Source: Tuctoria greenei
Taxonomy: Eukaryota; Streptophyta; Magnoliopsida; Poales; Poaceae
Direction: 5' to 3'
Length of the DNA: 64,000 bases
Assembly (NCBI GenBank): GCA_036927565.1
Contig: JAYESD010000002.1
Location: 78,057,735 to 78,121,734 of the forward strand
In this document: piece by piece, positions 43,892 to 54,915 of the stretch
Numbering within the stretch: the stretch's first letter is position 1
Layout of the letters: every line of letters starts with the position of its first letter
The notes under the pieces: model-generated
What the model was told of the DNA's origin: nothing
The model's database searches: none
The model's input: only the letters and a program-made list of their open reading frames with translations
Position numbers and translations under genes: made by a program

Positions 43892-44817
43892 GTCAGAACA
43901 TACATGAACATTAGCACCCGTATCAAATCACCAAGATGGTGTTGAGAAACAGAAAGAACAGTAAATGAATTACCGTACCCATCTGCATTGCTGGATGTCA
44001 CGATGTTGACATTCTTTTTCCCTTTGCGATCTTCCCTCTCAGGACAGTTCTTGGAAATATGTCCCTGCTCCCCACAGGTGTAGCAGCAACCATCATTGGC
44101 TTTGTTTGACTTCTTCTTTTTGAAAGCAGTAGTTTTGTTTGGCTTGAATAGAGATTTGTTCCCTTTGTTCTTGACATTGGGTTTCTGCACCATATTAGCA
44201 TTGGCGCTAGATTGACCCTCGCCTCCTTTCTCAGTAGCGTCCTTAGCCCGAGCCTTCTCCTCAACATCAAGAGATGCTATCAGGTTTTCAACTGATATTT
44301 CCTGTCTCTTGTGTTTGAGGGCTGTGGCGAAGTTCCTCCACGATGGAGGTAACTTTGCAATAATGCACCTAGCCACAAACTTGTCAGGTAAAGGACATTT
44401 AAGGAGATTGAGCTCTCTCGCAAGGCACTGTATTTCATGAGCTTGTTCAACTACAGGACGGTTGTTAACCATCTTGTAGTCATGAAAATTCTCCATGATA
44501 TACAGTTCACCGCCTGCATCGGCTGCACCATACTTAGCGTTAAGTGCATCCCAGAGCTCCTTCCCATCTTTGACTGTCAGATAGACATCTCAAAGTTTAT
44601 TATCAAGAACACTTAAGATGCATCCTCTCAGGGCAGAATTGGCTTCCTCGAACTTTGTCTGTTCTTCAACAGACAAAGGACCTTGAGGCCTGCCCTCGGT
44701 TACCCAGAAGATCTTAAGCGATTGGAGCCAGAGCGTGGCCTTCACTTGCCACCTCTTGAAGTGCACGCCAGAGAATTTCTCCGGCCTCAGTGCATCGGCT
44801 AGAGTCATCATGTTCAT
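43843..44817 (-). pseudogene. Copia B gag and protease start
   Basis: Starts MNMMTLADALRPEKFSGVHF at 44817. A TGA at 44590-44592 splits it before DVYLTVKDGKELWDAL, then YKMVNNRPVVEQAHEIQCLA and KLPPSWRNFATALKHKRQEI follow (UBN2-type gag). A CCHC zinc knuckle, CYTCGEQGHISKNC, lies near 44080-44040. The protease box FDTGANVHVCSDM is present at about 43925-43890 but is reached only after a frameshift and a TGA at 43928-43930 in place of a Trp codon. Nucleocapsid-like protein of the element. Confidence 0.88.
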
Positions 44818-44848
44818 CTCAAGAAATTGCCTAATAAGGTTTTTGGAT

Positions 44849-45728
44849 TGTTAGAAAATAGGAGGCAATTTACTGAACAATTCTGAGAAAAACGAGAAAA
44901 CAGCAGCGATCGACAGACAGACGGGACGTGAATAACGCGTACCGATTTGAAGTTGAACGCACCGCTGTAGATCCGACGGCGAACAGCCGCTGCAGGCGTT
45001 GGTGACGACGTTGAGCCGCAGCGCCCCATCTCCTCGGTAGACGAGCCATGGTGAAGAACGCGAGCAGTCATGCGGAGCGCTTCTCAAAAACCTTATTCGC
45101 CCTCTCCCTGTGCAGGATCGCAAGGGCGAGCGGTTCCAGAGACCTGCTCTCCCGATCGTCGGTGCACGCCGGCGCTCGGGATGGAGTAGACTAGAAGGCG
45201 GCACAAGGAACTCGAACGTGGTAACGATATGATCGTGGGGTGCTCTGCCGTACCGCGGACGTCCGTATTTATAGAGTCTCAGGAGGCGGTTCGTGTGAGA
45301 TCCGAACTGACTCCGCAGTCGTAGACGCGTCCGTCTCCAACGACTTGGACTCTGACTCGGTAGCGCCAAAAATTCGGAGGCCCAGAAGCCCAAAGCCCAA
45401 TTATATTTTCTGCAAAAATATAAAATCTGGGCTCGGCTCGAATTCACACGAACACACGCGCACGCGCACGTGCGCGCGTGTGCGGGGCGTGGCGAGGCGA
45501 GCGAGCGAGGAGGAGGAGGAGCGCGCGTGAGCTACCTCTTTTCCTCTCTTCTCTCTCACTCAAGGAGTAGAAGAACAACCTCTCTTATATGTAGGGATTG
45601 CTCTACTTCCACTTCCCATGTGGGACTAAACACTTAGCACCACTTCCTCTTGCCCTAATGAGCCTTTAAGATTTATTGGGAATTAATTCTGAATATTATA
45701 TAAGCCAAAAAGCCTATTTATTATAACA
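44849..45728 (-). repeat. Copia B 5' LTR
   Basis: 880 bp, TG...CA, ends TTATAACA. Flanked on the right by AGATC. Contains minus-strand TATAAATA at 45266-45273. Confidence 0.9.
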
Positions 45729-45754
45729 AGATCTGCCGGATCCAAATACCGACA

Positions 45755-45825
45755 GTTGCGCTTGGAGGTTTGCGTGTCCAACATGTCCCGACACGCCAAC
45801 AATTTGCAGACCTGATGACAAAAGG
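45755..45825 (+). pseudogene. Copia A RNase H, C-terminal end
   Basis: Reads GLRVQHVPTRQQFADLMTKG, the standard C-terminus of copia RNase H, continuing the frame broken at 38614. It runs directly into the right LTR. Confidence 0.88.
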
Positions 45826-46119
45826 TGTTAGCGGCCACAGCTCTCCGGTTCGAACTGCCACAACCTCATTGACTCCAACTGCGCCTGTGCCCACGTCTCC
45901 AGGAAGGTCGGCGCACGTATGCGCTCCATCGTCGGTTGGCCAGACCGAGTCTCCTGCTAGGATCACGTCTATTCAGTTGCGTAGTGCGTCCACATCCCTG
46001 CATGTCGCTAATCACGTCCACACGTCGCACGCTCGCTTCCGCTCGCCCGTAATACGCCGTCTATATATGTACTCTAGTCAGTGATTAATGAGAAGTGGGC
46101 ATCGATTCATCCCGCTACA
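45826..46119 (+). repeat. Copia A right LTR
   Basis: 294 bp, TGTTAGCGGCC...CGCTACA, followed by the duplication CTTCT. Keeps the empty site for the MITE found in the left LTR and carries about 27 bases (near 45919-45945) absent from the left copy. Confidence 0.9.
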
Positions 46120-46124
46120 CTTCT

Positions 46125-46939
46125 ATATGAAAACACTAAACTAGGATCCGACTAGGGCAAACGGTAAACAAAATGGAAACAAACGAGGGTCCTGGGTCGT
46201 CAAGTAAACGAAGATCAGAGCCCACGTCCCTGTGATTTTGAGCTAAAGCTCCGTTTGAATTACACGAAAAATTATTTTTTTTCTGAATTGTTTGTGCGAC
46301 TAACCACGTAGGCCTGGCTAGCAGGCTGGGAGAGCTTTGTTAAGTGGTGGTGGATTAGGTGAGGAGGTTGTTGGCGTCGAATAGGTCGCAGTCGCACACC
46401 CGCACCACCGGAATGGATGACGAGTTGTTGGCTTTCATTGCTTGACTTTTTTGTTCGTTTCCGGCGTCATTTTTAGTGGTTGCGTTGGCAACGTTTGAGG
46501 TGCGCATGTAAGGTGGCCTGGCCTTTGCTTGTAACACAAGTGAAGTGCATCCCAAGTTTTTTTTTTTGAAATTGAAGAAAGAGAGGGGGAAGGGTCTTGT
46601 TGTATTTATTTTGAAAATGTTAATGTATTCTCTGACCTATAAAAATGTGTGTTTTTGTATTAATCGTTGTATACTCTGGAAACCACCGTTTTTTCTGTAT
46701 CATCCGCAGTCTTTAGTAGTATTCTCATAATATTTAGATCTCAAAAGTAGTGACCTCCTGCGGATGAACAATAACTAGAAAGAAATTTAAGTACCATCCG
46801 GCCGCCAGATCAATGGCAACCAACCCCCTGCTGCTATGCAAGCAAAAGAGACAGTCTCAGACTTCCTGCATATATATTAACATTATCACGGGACCAGACA
46901 AGCGCTCTCACCTACAAATTAGGATATTATTGATATATA
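46125..46939. other. Unassigned intergenic DNA
   Basis: No supported gene or element boundary. A 66-codon minus-strand frame at 46355-46555 has no recognised motif and is not called. Confidence 0.4.
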
Positions 46940-47018
46940 CTTCCTCCATCATCAAATAAATGATATTTATTTAGTAGAATTAGTTTATAAAACATTATTT
47001 ATTTGGGAATGGAGGGAG
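46940..47018. mobile_element. Stowaway-like MITE 1 (79 bp, TA duplication)
   Basis: The left end CTTCCTCCATCATCAAATAA and right end (reverse complement) CTCCCTCCATTCCCAAATAA are inverted repeats, flanked by TA (46938-46939, 47019-47020). Terminus and TA target fit Stowaway (Tc1/mariner) MITEs. Nearly all of its length is terminal repeat. Confidence 0.75.
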
Positions 47019-47020
47019 TA

Positions 47021-47092
47021 CTCCATTCGGTTTCAAAATGTTGATGCTGATTAGTGCAATCAATAACATCAACATTTAAAAACCAGAGGGAG
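47021..47092. mobile_element. Stowaway-like MITE 2 (72 bp), abutting MITE 1
   Basis: The left end CTCCATTCGGTTTCAAAATG pairs with the right end (reverse complement) CTCCCTCTGGTTTTTAAATG. TA flanks at 47019-47020 and 47093-47094, so the first TA is shared with MITE 1. Confidence 0.72.
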
Positions 47093-48062
47093 TATAAATG
47101 TGATTCTTACCTAATGCCAACAATAATGCAAGATTGGTCAATTGACCGTTCGGGTCCAACCCACAACGAGTATATTCCAAAGGAAATGTCACAGCCCAAA
47201 TTCAAAACTCGTAAAAATCGCTCCGAATTAAATTTATTGCATAAACCTTAAATAAAGATTGATCGTCAATAAAATTCGAGACGCACATGTATACAAATAC
47301 AACCACATATACATTGAAATAAAAAATGTATAAATTAAATATGAAGACAACTATAAAATAAATCTGAAATAAATAACAACACATGTGAGAATGTAAACCA
47401 CACATTTATGAACATGTGAGTTCACCATTAATTACAATAAATAAATAAGAATGTGCCATTAAGGTAACAAGTGTTTGAAACCTTAGATAAAAATAATAAC
47501 AAATACCCCATCAATTAAAACCAAGTAATCTATTTATAATCATGAAATGAAAAAGGGATAACCTACATATGTAAATATGAATAAATACGCGTACCAAAGT
47601 TTAATATAAAGCCAACGAGTAGATAAATAAAGGAGAGCAAACCAATCGATTGAACTTTATAGGATCTTGAAAAAAACTAAATTCAAACTTCAATTTTGAA
47701 TTCAAATTCAAATGCCAAGCAAACACAAAATGGTAAATTAATTGAGGACATTTTAAACCCAACAAAAGATAAGGATCCAAAAACTTCCCAAGCTGAACTC
47801 AAATAAAAAATAAAAAATCAACCACCTTGATAAAATTGCCAAACATACTTATAGAAATTGAACTCGAATCGAAGTTCAAATCCATATTCAAACTGAAAAT
47901 AGAAAAAAAGAAATAAAAGGGAAAACACATATGAGCGCAACCCACCTTCTCATCTCCTCCCGCGTGGCCCATCCCCGCGTGCGGCCCACTTGGCCCGGTG
48001 CCCTCCCTCCTTCTGCACCCAACCAAGCAAGTCGCCTCCTCCTCCCCAGCACGCAGCCTGCG

Positions 48063-50942
48063 TGTCACACCTGGTTTTATTAAGAATAAAATTGGCTGCA
48101 AGATACATGTATGCCAAGATCAGTTTCACCATACATGTATGACAAACAGTGATAAATAGTTCTATATCGAATACAAATAACATCAATACCTTGAAAACAG
48201 TTTTGAAACATCAGCGAAAGAGGAAAAACTCTAGGGCAACCACAGGAAAATTGACCGGCAGCAACGCAACCTATGCACCGCCTTCACTTGTCACTGTCTT
48301 CATTAAATCTTCTCTTCACTGAGCAGCATTTATAAAAACCACAAAAGCAAGCGCACGAGAACATAAAGTACTCAACAAGTGTGGGAAATATATGACATGT
48401 AGGTCAATCAAAAAGGAAAGTCTGATAGTGGTTTAAGCACTAAGCATTAAACCTATCCTTAGCTTTCATTAGCAACCTACATCTAGATGAATATTCCCCA
48501 CCATAACAATATTAACAGCAATATTGTAATACCAATATCATTCTCATCCATCATCCCAACCATTGACTAATCATGAACTGGCCCCAAGCCGCTCCAGACC
48601 ATGAGCACTACTGTCTAGATAGTTTAACAAAACTCTGCAGAGAGTGTACCCTTTAGCCACAAGCAATGATTTCATCCCTTGTTACCAGGTGGACTGAGTA
48701 AACCTCCCTGATGCTAGTGGCGGCCAACCACATTACACACTTCCGTAGGTGTGTGGCCAGGAGATCACTACATGGTTTTTACAAAAGGGACTCCCGACTA
48801 GTGCTAGCCCTCTAAGGTTTCCACCACTAAGGCATTACTAGAGTAAGTCTCTGCCTCAGCGCCTCCTCTTGAGACTTACAGTTCCCAGAGCAGTACCCCT
48901 GCATCATTCTCTACACCTTCCAACTACTAGCATTTCGCTGAAAGAAACCTAATTAATTCACCAAGCCATCCCATCTCAGTATCGTGGTGGTACTGTGGAA
49001 CTTAGAGGCTTCCTCCATAAACAGGTCCTTAGAATCCGGCGATGTCAAATCCAAACCCAGGTCTCATGCAAACTGCACCACACCAAATCATCCAACCGCC
49101 TAATTTCTACCAACTACTATCATCATTTCCAATGTAACATAATAATCAAAATTAATATTATAATCACGTGTCCAAATTTCCATCCCAACTACTAAGCATG
49201 GCTAAGCGTGGTAATAATACCCAAAACCACCCAATCCAGCCCGGGGCAACAAGGAATTTCATGGAACGGGTAAATAAAATAAGATTCTTATTAAGTAAGC
49301 ATGCAACAAACTATAATTCATAAAATAAGCACAAGATGATCAAGGGCACTTGTCTTTTATTAAATAGCTGCCCAATTCTTCTTCATTGAACTTTTGATCT
49401 CCATATTCTTCGTGTTGCTTCTTGATCGTGACACGAATGCGTATAGACTACCGATAAAAGAGAAATAAAAACATTCAAGAACAATACACCAAAATATACA
49501 TATAAGCATATTATCCTATACTAATACGTCCCTGCAAAGGATTTATTATTTTTCATAGCCAAAGAAATGTATTTACCATTTATTTTCCATTTTAGTATTT
49601 ATTCATAGGCTAAGAACGTTTTTAATGATTTTTGTATAGTAAAAATATATTTTATATGCACTCTATCATTTTATTACAATTTAACAGATTTATAAATAAT
49701 TTACAACTATTTCTATTTTTATTTTCTGATTTATAAATATTTTCCACTCACTAAATGCATTTTATACATTATTCAGCAATTATATAATACTACAGGGGAT
49801 GTTTAATAATTGTTCCTAAATAGTCAGGGGTTAAAAGTAGTATTTACTAAAGTTTCAAGGGCCTAATCAATTATTTTCTTAATCAATTATAATTTCAAAG
49901 GAATCTAGGGCTTAAAGTGCTAAAATAGAGGTTAAAATAGCATTTAAATAAATTTCAGGGGCCTAACTGAAAGAACAAGGGGCTTAGGTGCAAAATGATG
50001 AAGGGGTATGAGGCCTTCTAATTTGGACCGTCGGATTTAAATTGGATGACCTAGATTTAATGAAACGAAGGGGTATGCAACGTTATAATCTGGACCGTTG
50101 TGCCCAGATGGACGGTTGTGGCTGCGCCATGCCTGACCGATGAGGTGGGCGGCGCCCTGAGCCACAAGAGGCAACAGCGATTCCATGGCCGGCGGCCAAT
50201 ACTCGCCGAAGTTGGCTGGATTCGACACTCCGGTGGCCAAAACATAGCGAGCTTTGATGCAAACGAAAGAAGGGAACATGGAGAGACCTACCAGGGGGTT
50301 GCACACGTGGAGAGAAGGCCGGAGATGGGCGTTCATAGATGAGAAGAGGCGGTCATCCTTCGTTGATGTCGCAGTGGCGTTCTGAGCGGTGAATCTTGTC
50401 GCGGACGGCTCGACCAGAGGCGGTGCAACGTCACCAAACTCGGGGATGCATCAGAGGCGACCGCAATGGCGTGAATCCATGGGGCATGGAGCACCATCGT
50501 TGGAAATGTGATGGACATGTGCCGTTAGGGTTTCAGCTTACGAAGAGAAGGAATAACGAGGGTGAGACGGAGATTAAATAGAGGAGGGCGGTTGCCCGAG
50601 CGTGTGGTTATGTGGGGAAAGGGCAAGTGGCGCAGCGTCAGCAATTGCCAGGCACGCGGGCGCGGTCGAGGGACGGTTGGAGGGAGATGACTGTTGGGGA
50701 AGAAGATCCTGACAGGCGGGGCCTGCATGGAAGAGAGAGAGAGAAGAGAAAGAGAAGAGGGGTGCGGGTTGGGCTTTGCTGGGCCTGTGGGGAAGAGGAA
50801 GAGGATGGGCCACAGTTAGGTTTTAGCAAAAGGTAAGATTTTATTTCCTTTTCTTTTTCTTTTTCATTTCTTTTTATTTCTTTATTATTTAATTATATTA
50901 GATTTTGTTTTTCTTTTATTTTGGAAAAACAGGGGTGTTACA
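48063..50942 (-). repeat. LARD-like element 3' LTR
   Basis: 2880 bp and closely similar to 52033-54915 along its whole length. Contains a GC-rich section (about 50050-50830) in an otherwise AT-rich sequence; open frames there are under 110 codons and unrecognised. Confidence 0.9.
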
Positions 50943-52032
50943 ATTCTACCCCCTTACATGGAATCTCGCCTCGAGGTTCTAGAAGGTTGGACAAAGAAGA
51001 GATCTAGATTTTTGTTAATCGAAAAGCTACCCTATTAGAAAGTATTTTCCTATAGTTTTATTTCTTATTTGGTTTTCAAACCTTCATTCTAAAATTTCCA
51101 ATGTTTAATATCTCACACAATGCAATAATAACATGAGAAACTTGTTTTAAACACTCTTAAGAAAGTCATTCATAACCACACAATTTTACACCTTATTATT
51201 TTGTACATTATTATTATTATTATTATCATTTAGTTATAGATTTTATTGTCAACAAAAATTATTACTTATACGGGGTGCTACTACGTGTCATGAGGTTTTA
51301 TTTGTCCTTTCTAGATTTTTATTCGAGTTCAACACATTCTCTAGCATTTATAATTTGCATTTTTTCACACAAAACATTCATGATGAAACACGTCGAATTG
51401 GTTTAATTTAAAAGTATTAACACACAACGACACATATTATTTTTATGTTCCTCTACATAATTATTATTATCATTATTGTTACTATTATTTTCAATTTGAC
51501 CTAACTTCCATTGTGGTTTCAATTTTAAAATCTTTCATTTTAAATGCATTCTCATGATTACTATAATTATTACTATTACTATTATTATTATTATTATCAT
51601 CATCATTTTTTTATAAAATATGGGGGTTACAATCACACCCACCTTACAAGGAATCTCGCCCTCGAGATTCAAGTGGGTTGAACTAAGGAGAGGGGATATG
51701 ATTTAATAGTGGTTGGCTACCCTCCTTAAACAGACAAATGCTATAATTTATTATTATTATTATTGATCTAATGCAATACATCAAGCAACATGTTCTAATT
51801 TGTTGTGAGAAAGGCATGGAATCCACTTGCTAATCAAAGGGGACCTAAGCAAGTGATGTGTAATAATCTTCAAGAGTCTTCTTCTTCTTCCTCCGTGTTA
51901 TCTTCGACATCGATCTTCAAGCTCCGTTCAGTTGAGTTGAATCTTCGTCTTCATAAGTGAAGTCATAGGGACGTCTATCAGTTGTATCTAAGGTCACATG
52001 CCTAGAGTCGATATATAGCTCTGATACCATGT
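50943..52032 (-). other. Interior of the LARD-like element
   Basis: 1090 bp, AT-rich, with ATT/ATC microsatellites (about 51210-51230, 51575-51600). At 51621-51631 TGGGGGTTACA is followed by CCTTACAAGGAATCTCGCCC, a second version of the LTR-end and polypurine junction found at 50935-50972. No coding capacity. Confidence 0.75.
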
Positions 52033-54915
52033 TGTCACACCCGGTTTTATTAAGAATAAAACCAGCTGCAAGATACATGTATGCTAGGATCAGTTTCACC
52101 ATACATGTATGACAAATAGTGATAAACAGTTCTATATCGAATACAAACATCATTAATACCTTGAAAATAGTTTTGAAACAGCCGCGGAAGAGGAAAAACT
52201 CTAGGGCAACCACAGACAAATCAACTGGCATCAACACGCCTATGCACCGTCTTCACTTGTCACTGTCTTCATTAGATCTTCTCTTCACGGAGCAGCATTT
52301 ATAAAAACCACAAAAGCAAGCGTATGAGTACATAGAGTACTCAACAAGTGTGGGAAATAAATGACATATAGGCCAATCAAAAAGGAAAGTCTGATAGTGG
52401 TTTAAGCACTAAGCATTAAACCTATTCTTAGCTTTCATTAGCAACCTACATCTAGATGAATATTCCCAACCATAATAATAATAATAGCAATGTAATAATA
52501 CCAATATCATTCTCAGCCATCATCCCAACCATTGACTAATTATGAACTTGCCCCAAGACGCTCCTAACCATGAGCATGGCTGTCTAGACAGTTTGATAAA
52601 ACTATGCAGAGTGTGTACCATTTACCCACAAGCAGTGATTTAATCCCTTGTTGCCAGATGGATTGAGTAAACCTCCCTGATGCTAGTGGCAACCAACCAC
52701 ATTACACATTTTCGTAGGTGTGTGGCTAGGAGATTACTACATGGTCTTTACAAAGGTGCTCTCGACTAGTGCTAGTCCTCTAAGGTTTCCACCATTGAGG
52801 TATTTCTGGAGTAACTCTCCACCTCAAAGCCTTCTCTTGAGCCTTGCGGTTCCCAAAGCAGTACCCTTGCATCATTCCCCGCACTTCCAACTACTAGCAT
52901 TTCGTCGGGAGGAACCTAATTAATTGACCAAAACGCCCCATCTCAGTCTCGTGGTGGTACTGTGGAACTTAAAGGCTTCCTCCATAAACCAGTCCTTAGA
53001 ATCCGGCGGTGTCAAATCCAAACCCAGATCTCGTGCAAACTGCACCATACCAAATCATCCAACCGCCAGATTTCTACCAACTAATATCATCATTTCCAAT
53101 GTAACATAATGATCACAACTAATAATATAATTATGTGTCCAAATTTCTATCCCAACTACTAAGCATGGCTAAACGTGATAACAATACCCAAAACCACCCA
53201 ATCCAACCCGGGGCGACAAGGAATTATATGGAATGGGTAAATAAAATAGTATTCTCATTAATTAAGCATGCAACTAACTATAATTCCTAAAATAAGCACA
53301 AGATGATTAAGGGCACTTGCTTTTTATTAAATAGCCGCTCAGTTCTTCTTCATTGAACTCTTGATCTCCATATTCTTCGTGTAGCTTCTTGATCGTGCCA
53401 CGAATGCATACATACTACCAATAAAAGAGAAATAAAAACATTCAAAAACAGTACACCAAAACATACACATAAGCATAAAATCCTATACTAATACGTCTCT
53501 ACGAAAGATTTATTATTTTTCATAGCCAAAGAAATGTATTTACCATTTATTTTCCATTTTTAGTATTTACTCATAGGCTAAAAACATTTTTAATGATTTT
53601 TTATAAGTAAAAATATATTTTATATGCACTCTATCATTTGATTACAATTTAATATATTTTACAAATAAATTTACTAATATTTCTATATTTATTTTCTCAT
53701 TTATAAATATTTTCCACTCACTAAATGCATTATTATACATTATTCAACAATTATATAATACTACAGGGGCTGTTTAATAATTTTTACTAAATAGTCAGGT
53801 TTTAAAAGTAGTATTTACTAAAGTTTATAGGGCCTAATAAATTATTTTCTTAATCAATTATAATTTCAGAGGAATCCAGGGCTTGAAGTGCTAAAACAGA
53901 GGTTAAAATAACATTTAAGTAAATTCCAGGGGCTTAATTGAAAGAATTAGGGGCTTAGGTGCAAAAGGACGAAGGGGTGTGAGGCCTTCTAATTTGGACC
54001 GTAGGATTTAAAGATCTATATTTAATGAAATGAAGGGGTATGCAACATTATAATCTGGACCGCTGTGCCGAGATGGACGGTTGTGGCTGCGCCATGCCTC
54101 AACGATGAGGTGGGCAGCCCCTTGAGCCACCATAGGCGGTGGCGCCTCCATGGCCGGTGGCCAATACTCACTGGAGTTGGCCAGATTCGGCACTCCGGTG
54201 GCCAAAACTCAGCGGGCTTTGATGCAAATGAAAGAAGGGAACGTGGAGAGACCTACCAAGGGGTTGCGCACGTGGAGAGAAGGCTGAAGATGGGCGTTCA
54301 TCGATGAGAAGAGGTGGTCGGCCTTCAGTGACGTCGCGGTGGTGTTCTGAGCCGTGAATCTTGCTGCAAACGGCTCCACCGGGGGTGGTGCAACGTCACC
54401 AAACCCGGGGACGCATTAGAGGCGGCCACAATGGCGTGAATCCACAGAGCATGGAGCACCATCGTCGGAGATGTGATGGACATGTGCGGTTAGGGTTTTA
54501 GTTTAGGGACAGGTGGAATAACGAGGGTGAGACGAATATTAAATAGAGGAGGGCGGTTGCCCGGGCGTGTGCTAATGTGGGGAAGGGGCAAGGGGCGGCG
54601 CCAGCAGTTGCCAAGCACACAGGCGCGACCGAAGGACGGTTGGAGGGAGACGGCTGTTGGTGAAGAAGAGCCTGATGGGCGGGGCCCATATGGAAGTGAG
54701 TGATAAGAGAAAGAGAAGAGGGGTGCAGATTGGGCTTTGCTGGGCCGTTGGGGAAGAGGAAGAGAGGATGGGTTGCAATTAGGTTTTAGCCCAGGTAAGA
54801 TTTTATTTCCTTCTCTTTTTCATTTTTCTTTTCTTTTCTCTTTCTTTTTGTTTCTTTATTATTTAATTATATTAGATTTTGTTTTTCTTTTATTCTTGAA
54901 AACATGGGTGTTACA
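52033..54915 (-). repeat. LARD-like element 5' LTR
   Basis: 2883 bp, TGTCACACCCGG...GGGTGTTACA. The primer binding site complement lies three bases to its left. Confidence 0.9.

Larger units (their letters stand above)
39475..45728 (-). mobile_element. Copia B: nearly complete Ty1-copia retrotransposon, TSD AGATC
   Basis: LTRs at 39475-40362 (3') and 44849-45728 (5'), both starting TGTTAGAAAATAGGAGG, with a perfect 5-bp duplication AGATC at 39470-39474 and 45729-45733. Order on the minus strand: gag, protease, integrase, reverse transcriptase/RNase H. A polypurine tract GGTGGGGGAT abuts the 3' LTR on the minus strand. Minus-strand TATAAATA lies at 39890-39897 and 45266-45273. By eye the LTRs differ at about 14 of the first 190 bases, so it is not a very recent arrival. 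It lies inside the gypsy solo LTR. Confidence 0.95.
38615..45754 (+). mobile_element. Gypsy solo LTR (interrupted by copia B)
   Basis: 38615-39474 plus 45734-45754 make an 881-bp LTR starting TGTCGGTACCCTATG and ending AATACCGACA, related to the gypsy A and element D LTRs in inverted order. It carries TATAAAAG at 39209-39216. The duplications are GTCGC (38610-38614) and GTTGC (45755-45759). No gypsy internal sequence is attached, so it arose by LTR-LTR recombination. Removing it restores copia A RNase H as KVALGGLRVQHVPT, which confirms the boundaries. Confidence 0.92.
9581..46119 (+). mobile_element. Copia A: outer Ty1-copia retrotransposon carrying nested insertions
   Basis: Left LTR 9581-10228, right LTR 45826-46119, with identical 5-bp duplications CTTCT at 9576-9580 and 46120-46124. 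The gene order gag, protease, integrase, reverse transcriptase, RNase H is that of copia. Four insertions lie inside: a MITE in the left LTR, a gypsy element with a CACTA (10692-34346), a CACTA-like miniature (36498-36861) and a gypsy solo LTR holding copia B (38615-45754). Subtracting these and their duplications leaves about 5.0 kb, normal for a complete copia element. Frames are restored across both gypsy junctions: LRR then TVFFEAEF at the first, EKVALGGLRVQHVPT at the second. The element is dead through several stops and frameshifts. Confidence 0.93.
48063..54915 (-). mobile_element. Non-coding LTR element with 2.88-kb LTRs (LARD-like)
   Basis: Direct repeats 48063-50942 and 52033-54915 start TGTCACACC and end GGGTGTTACA. 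They flank only 1090 bp of interior. The reverse complement of TGGTATCAGAGC lies at 52018-52029 next to the right LTR, so the element is minus strand. AAGGGGGTAGAAT on the minus strand beside the left LTR is the likely polypurine tract. The duplication is CTGCG (48058-48062) against CCGCG (54916-54920). No gag or pol motif is present, so any mobility would depend on proteins from another element. Confidence 0.88.

Noticed and set aside
39475..45728. Copia B as an intact, active element
   Set aside because: The duplication is perfect and most domains are open, but at least three stops and two frameshifts interrupt gag-pol, and the LTRs differ noticeably.
46355..46555. 66-codon minus-strand open frame as a small gene
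   Set aside because: No recognised motif, no promoter or splice support, and a length expected by chance.
50037..50836. Several 60-100 codon frames in the GC-rich part of the 2.88-kb LTR
   Set aside because: They lie inside an LTR, overlap on both strands and change between the two LTR copies, so they do not look maintained.
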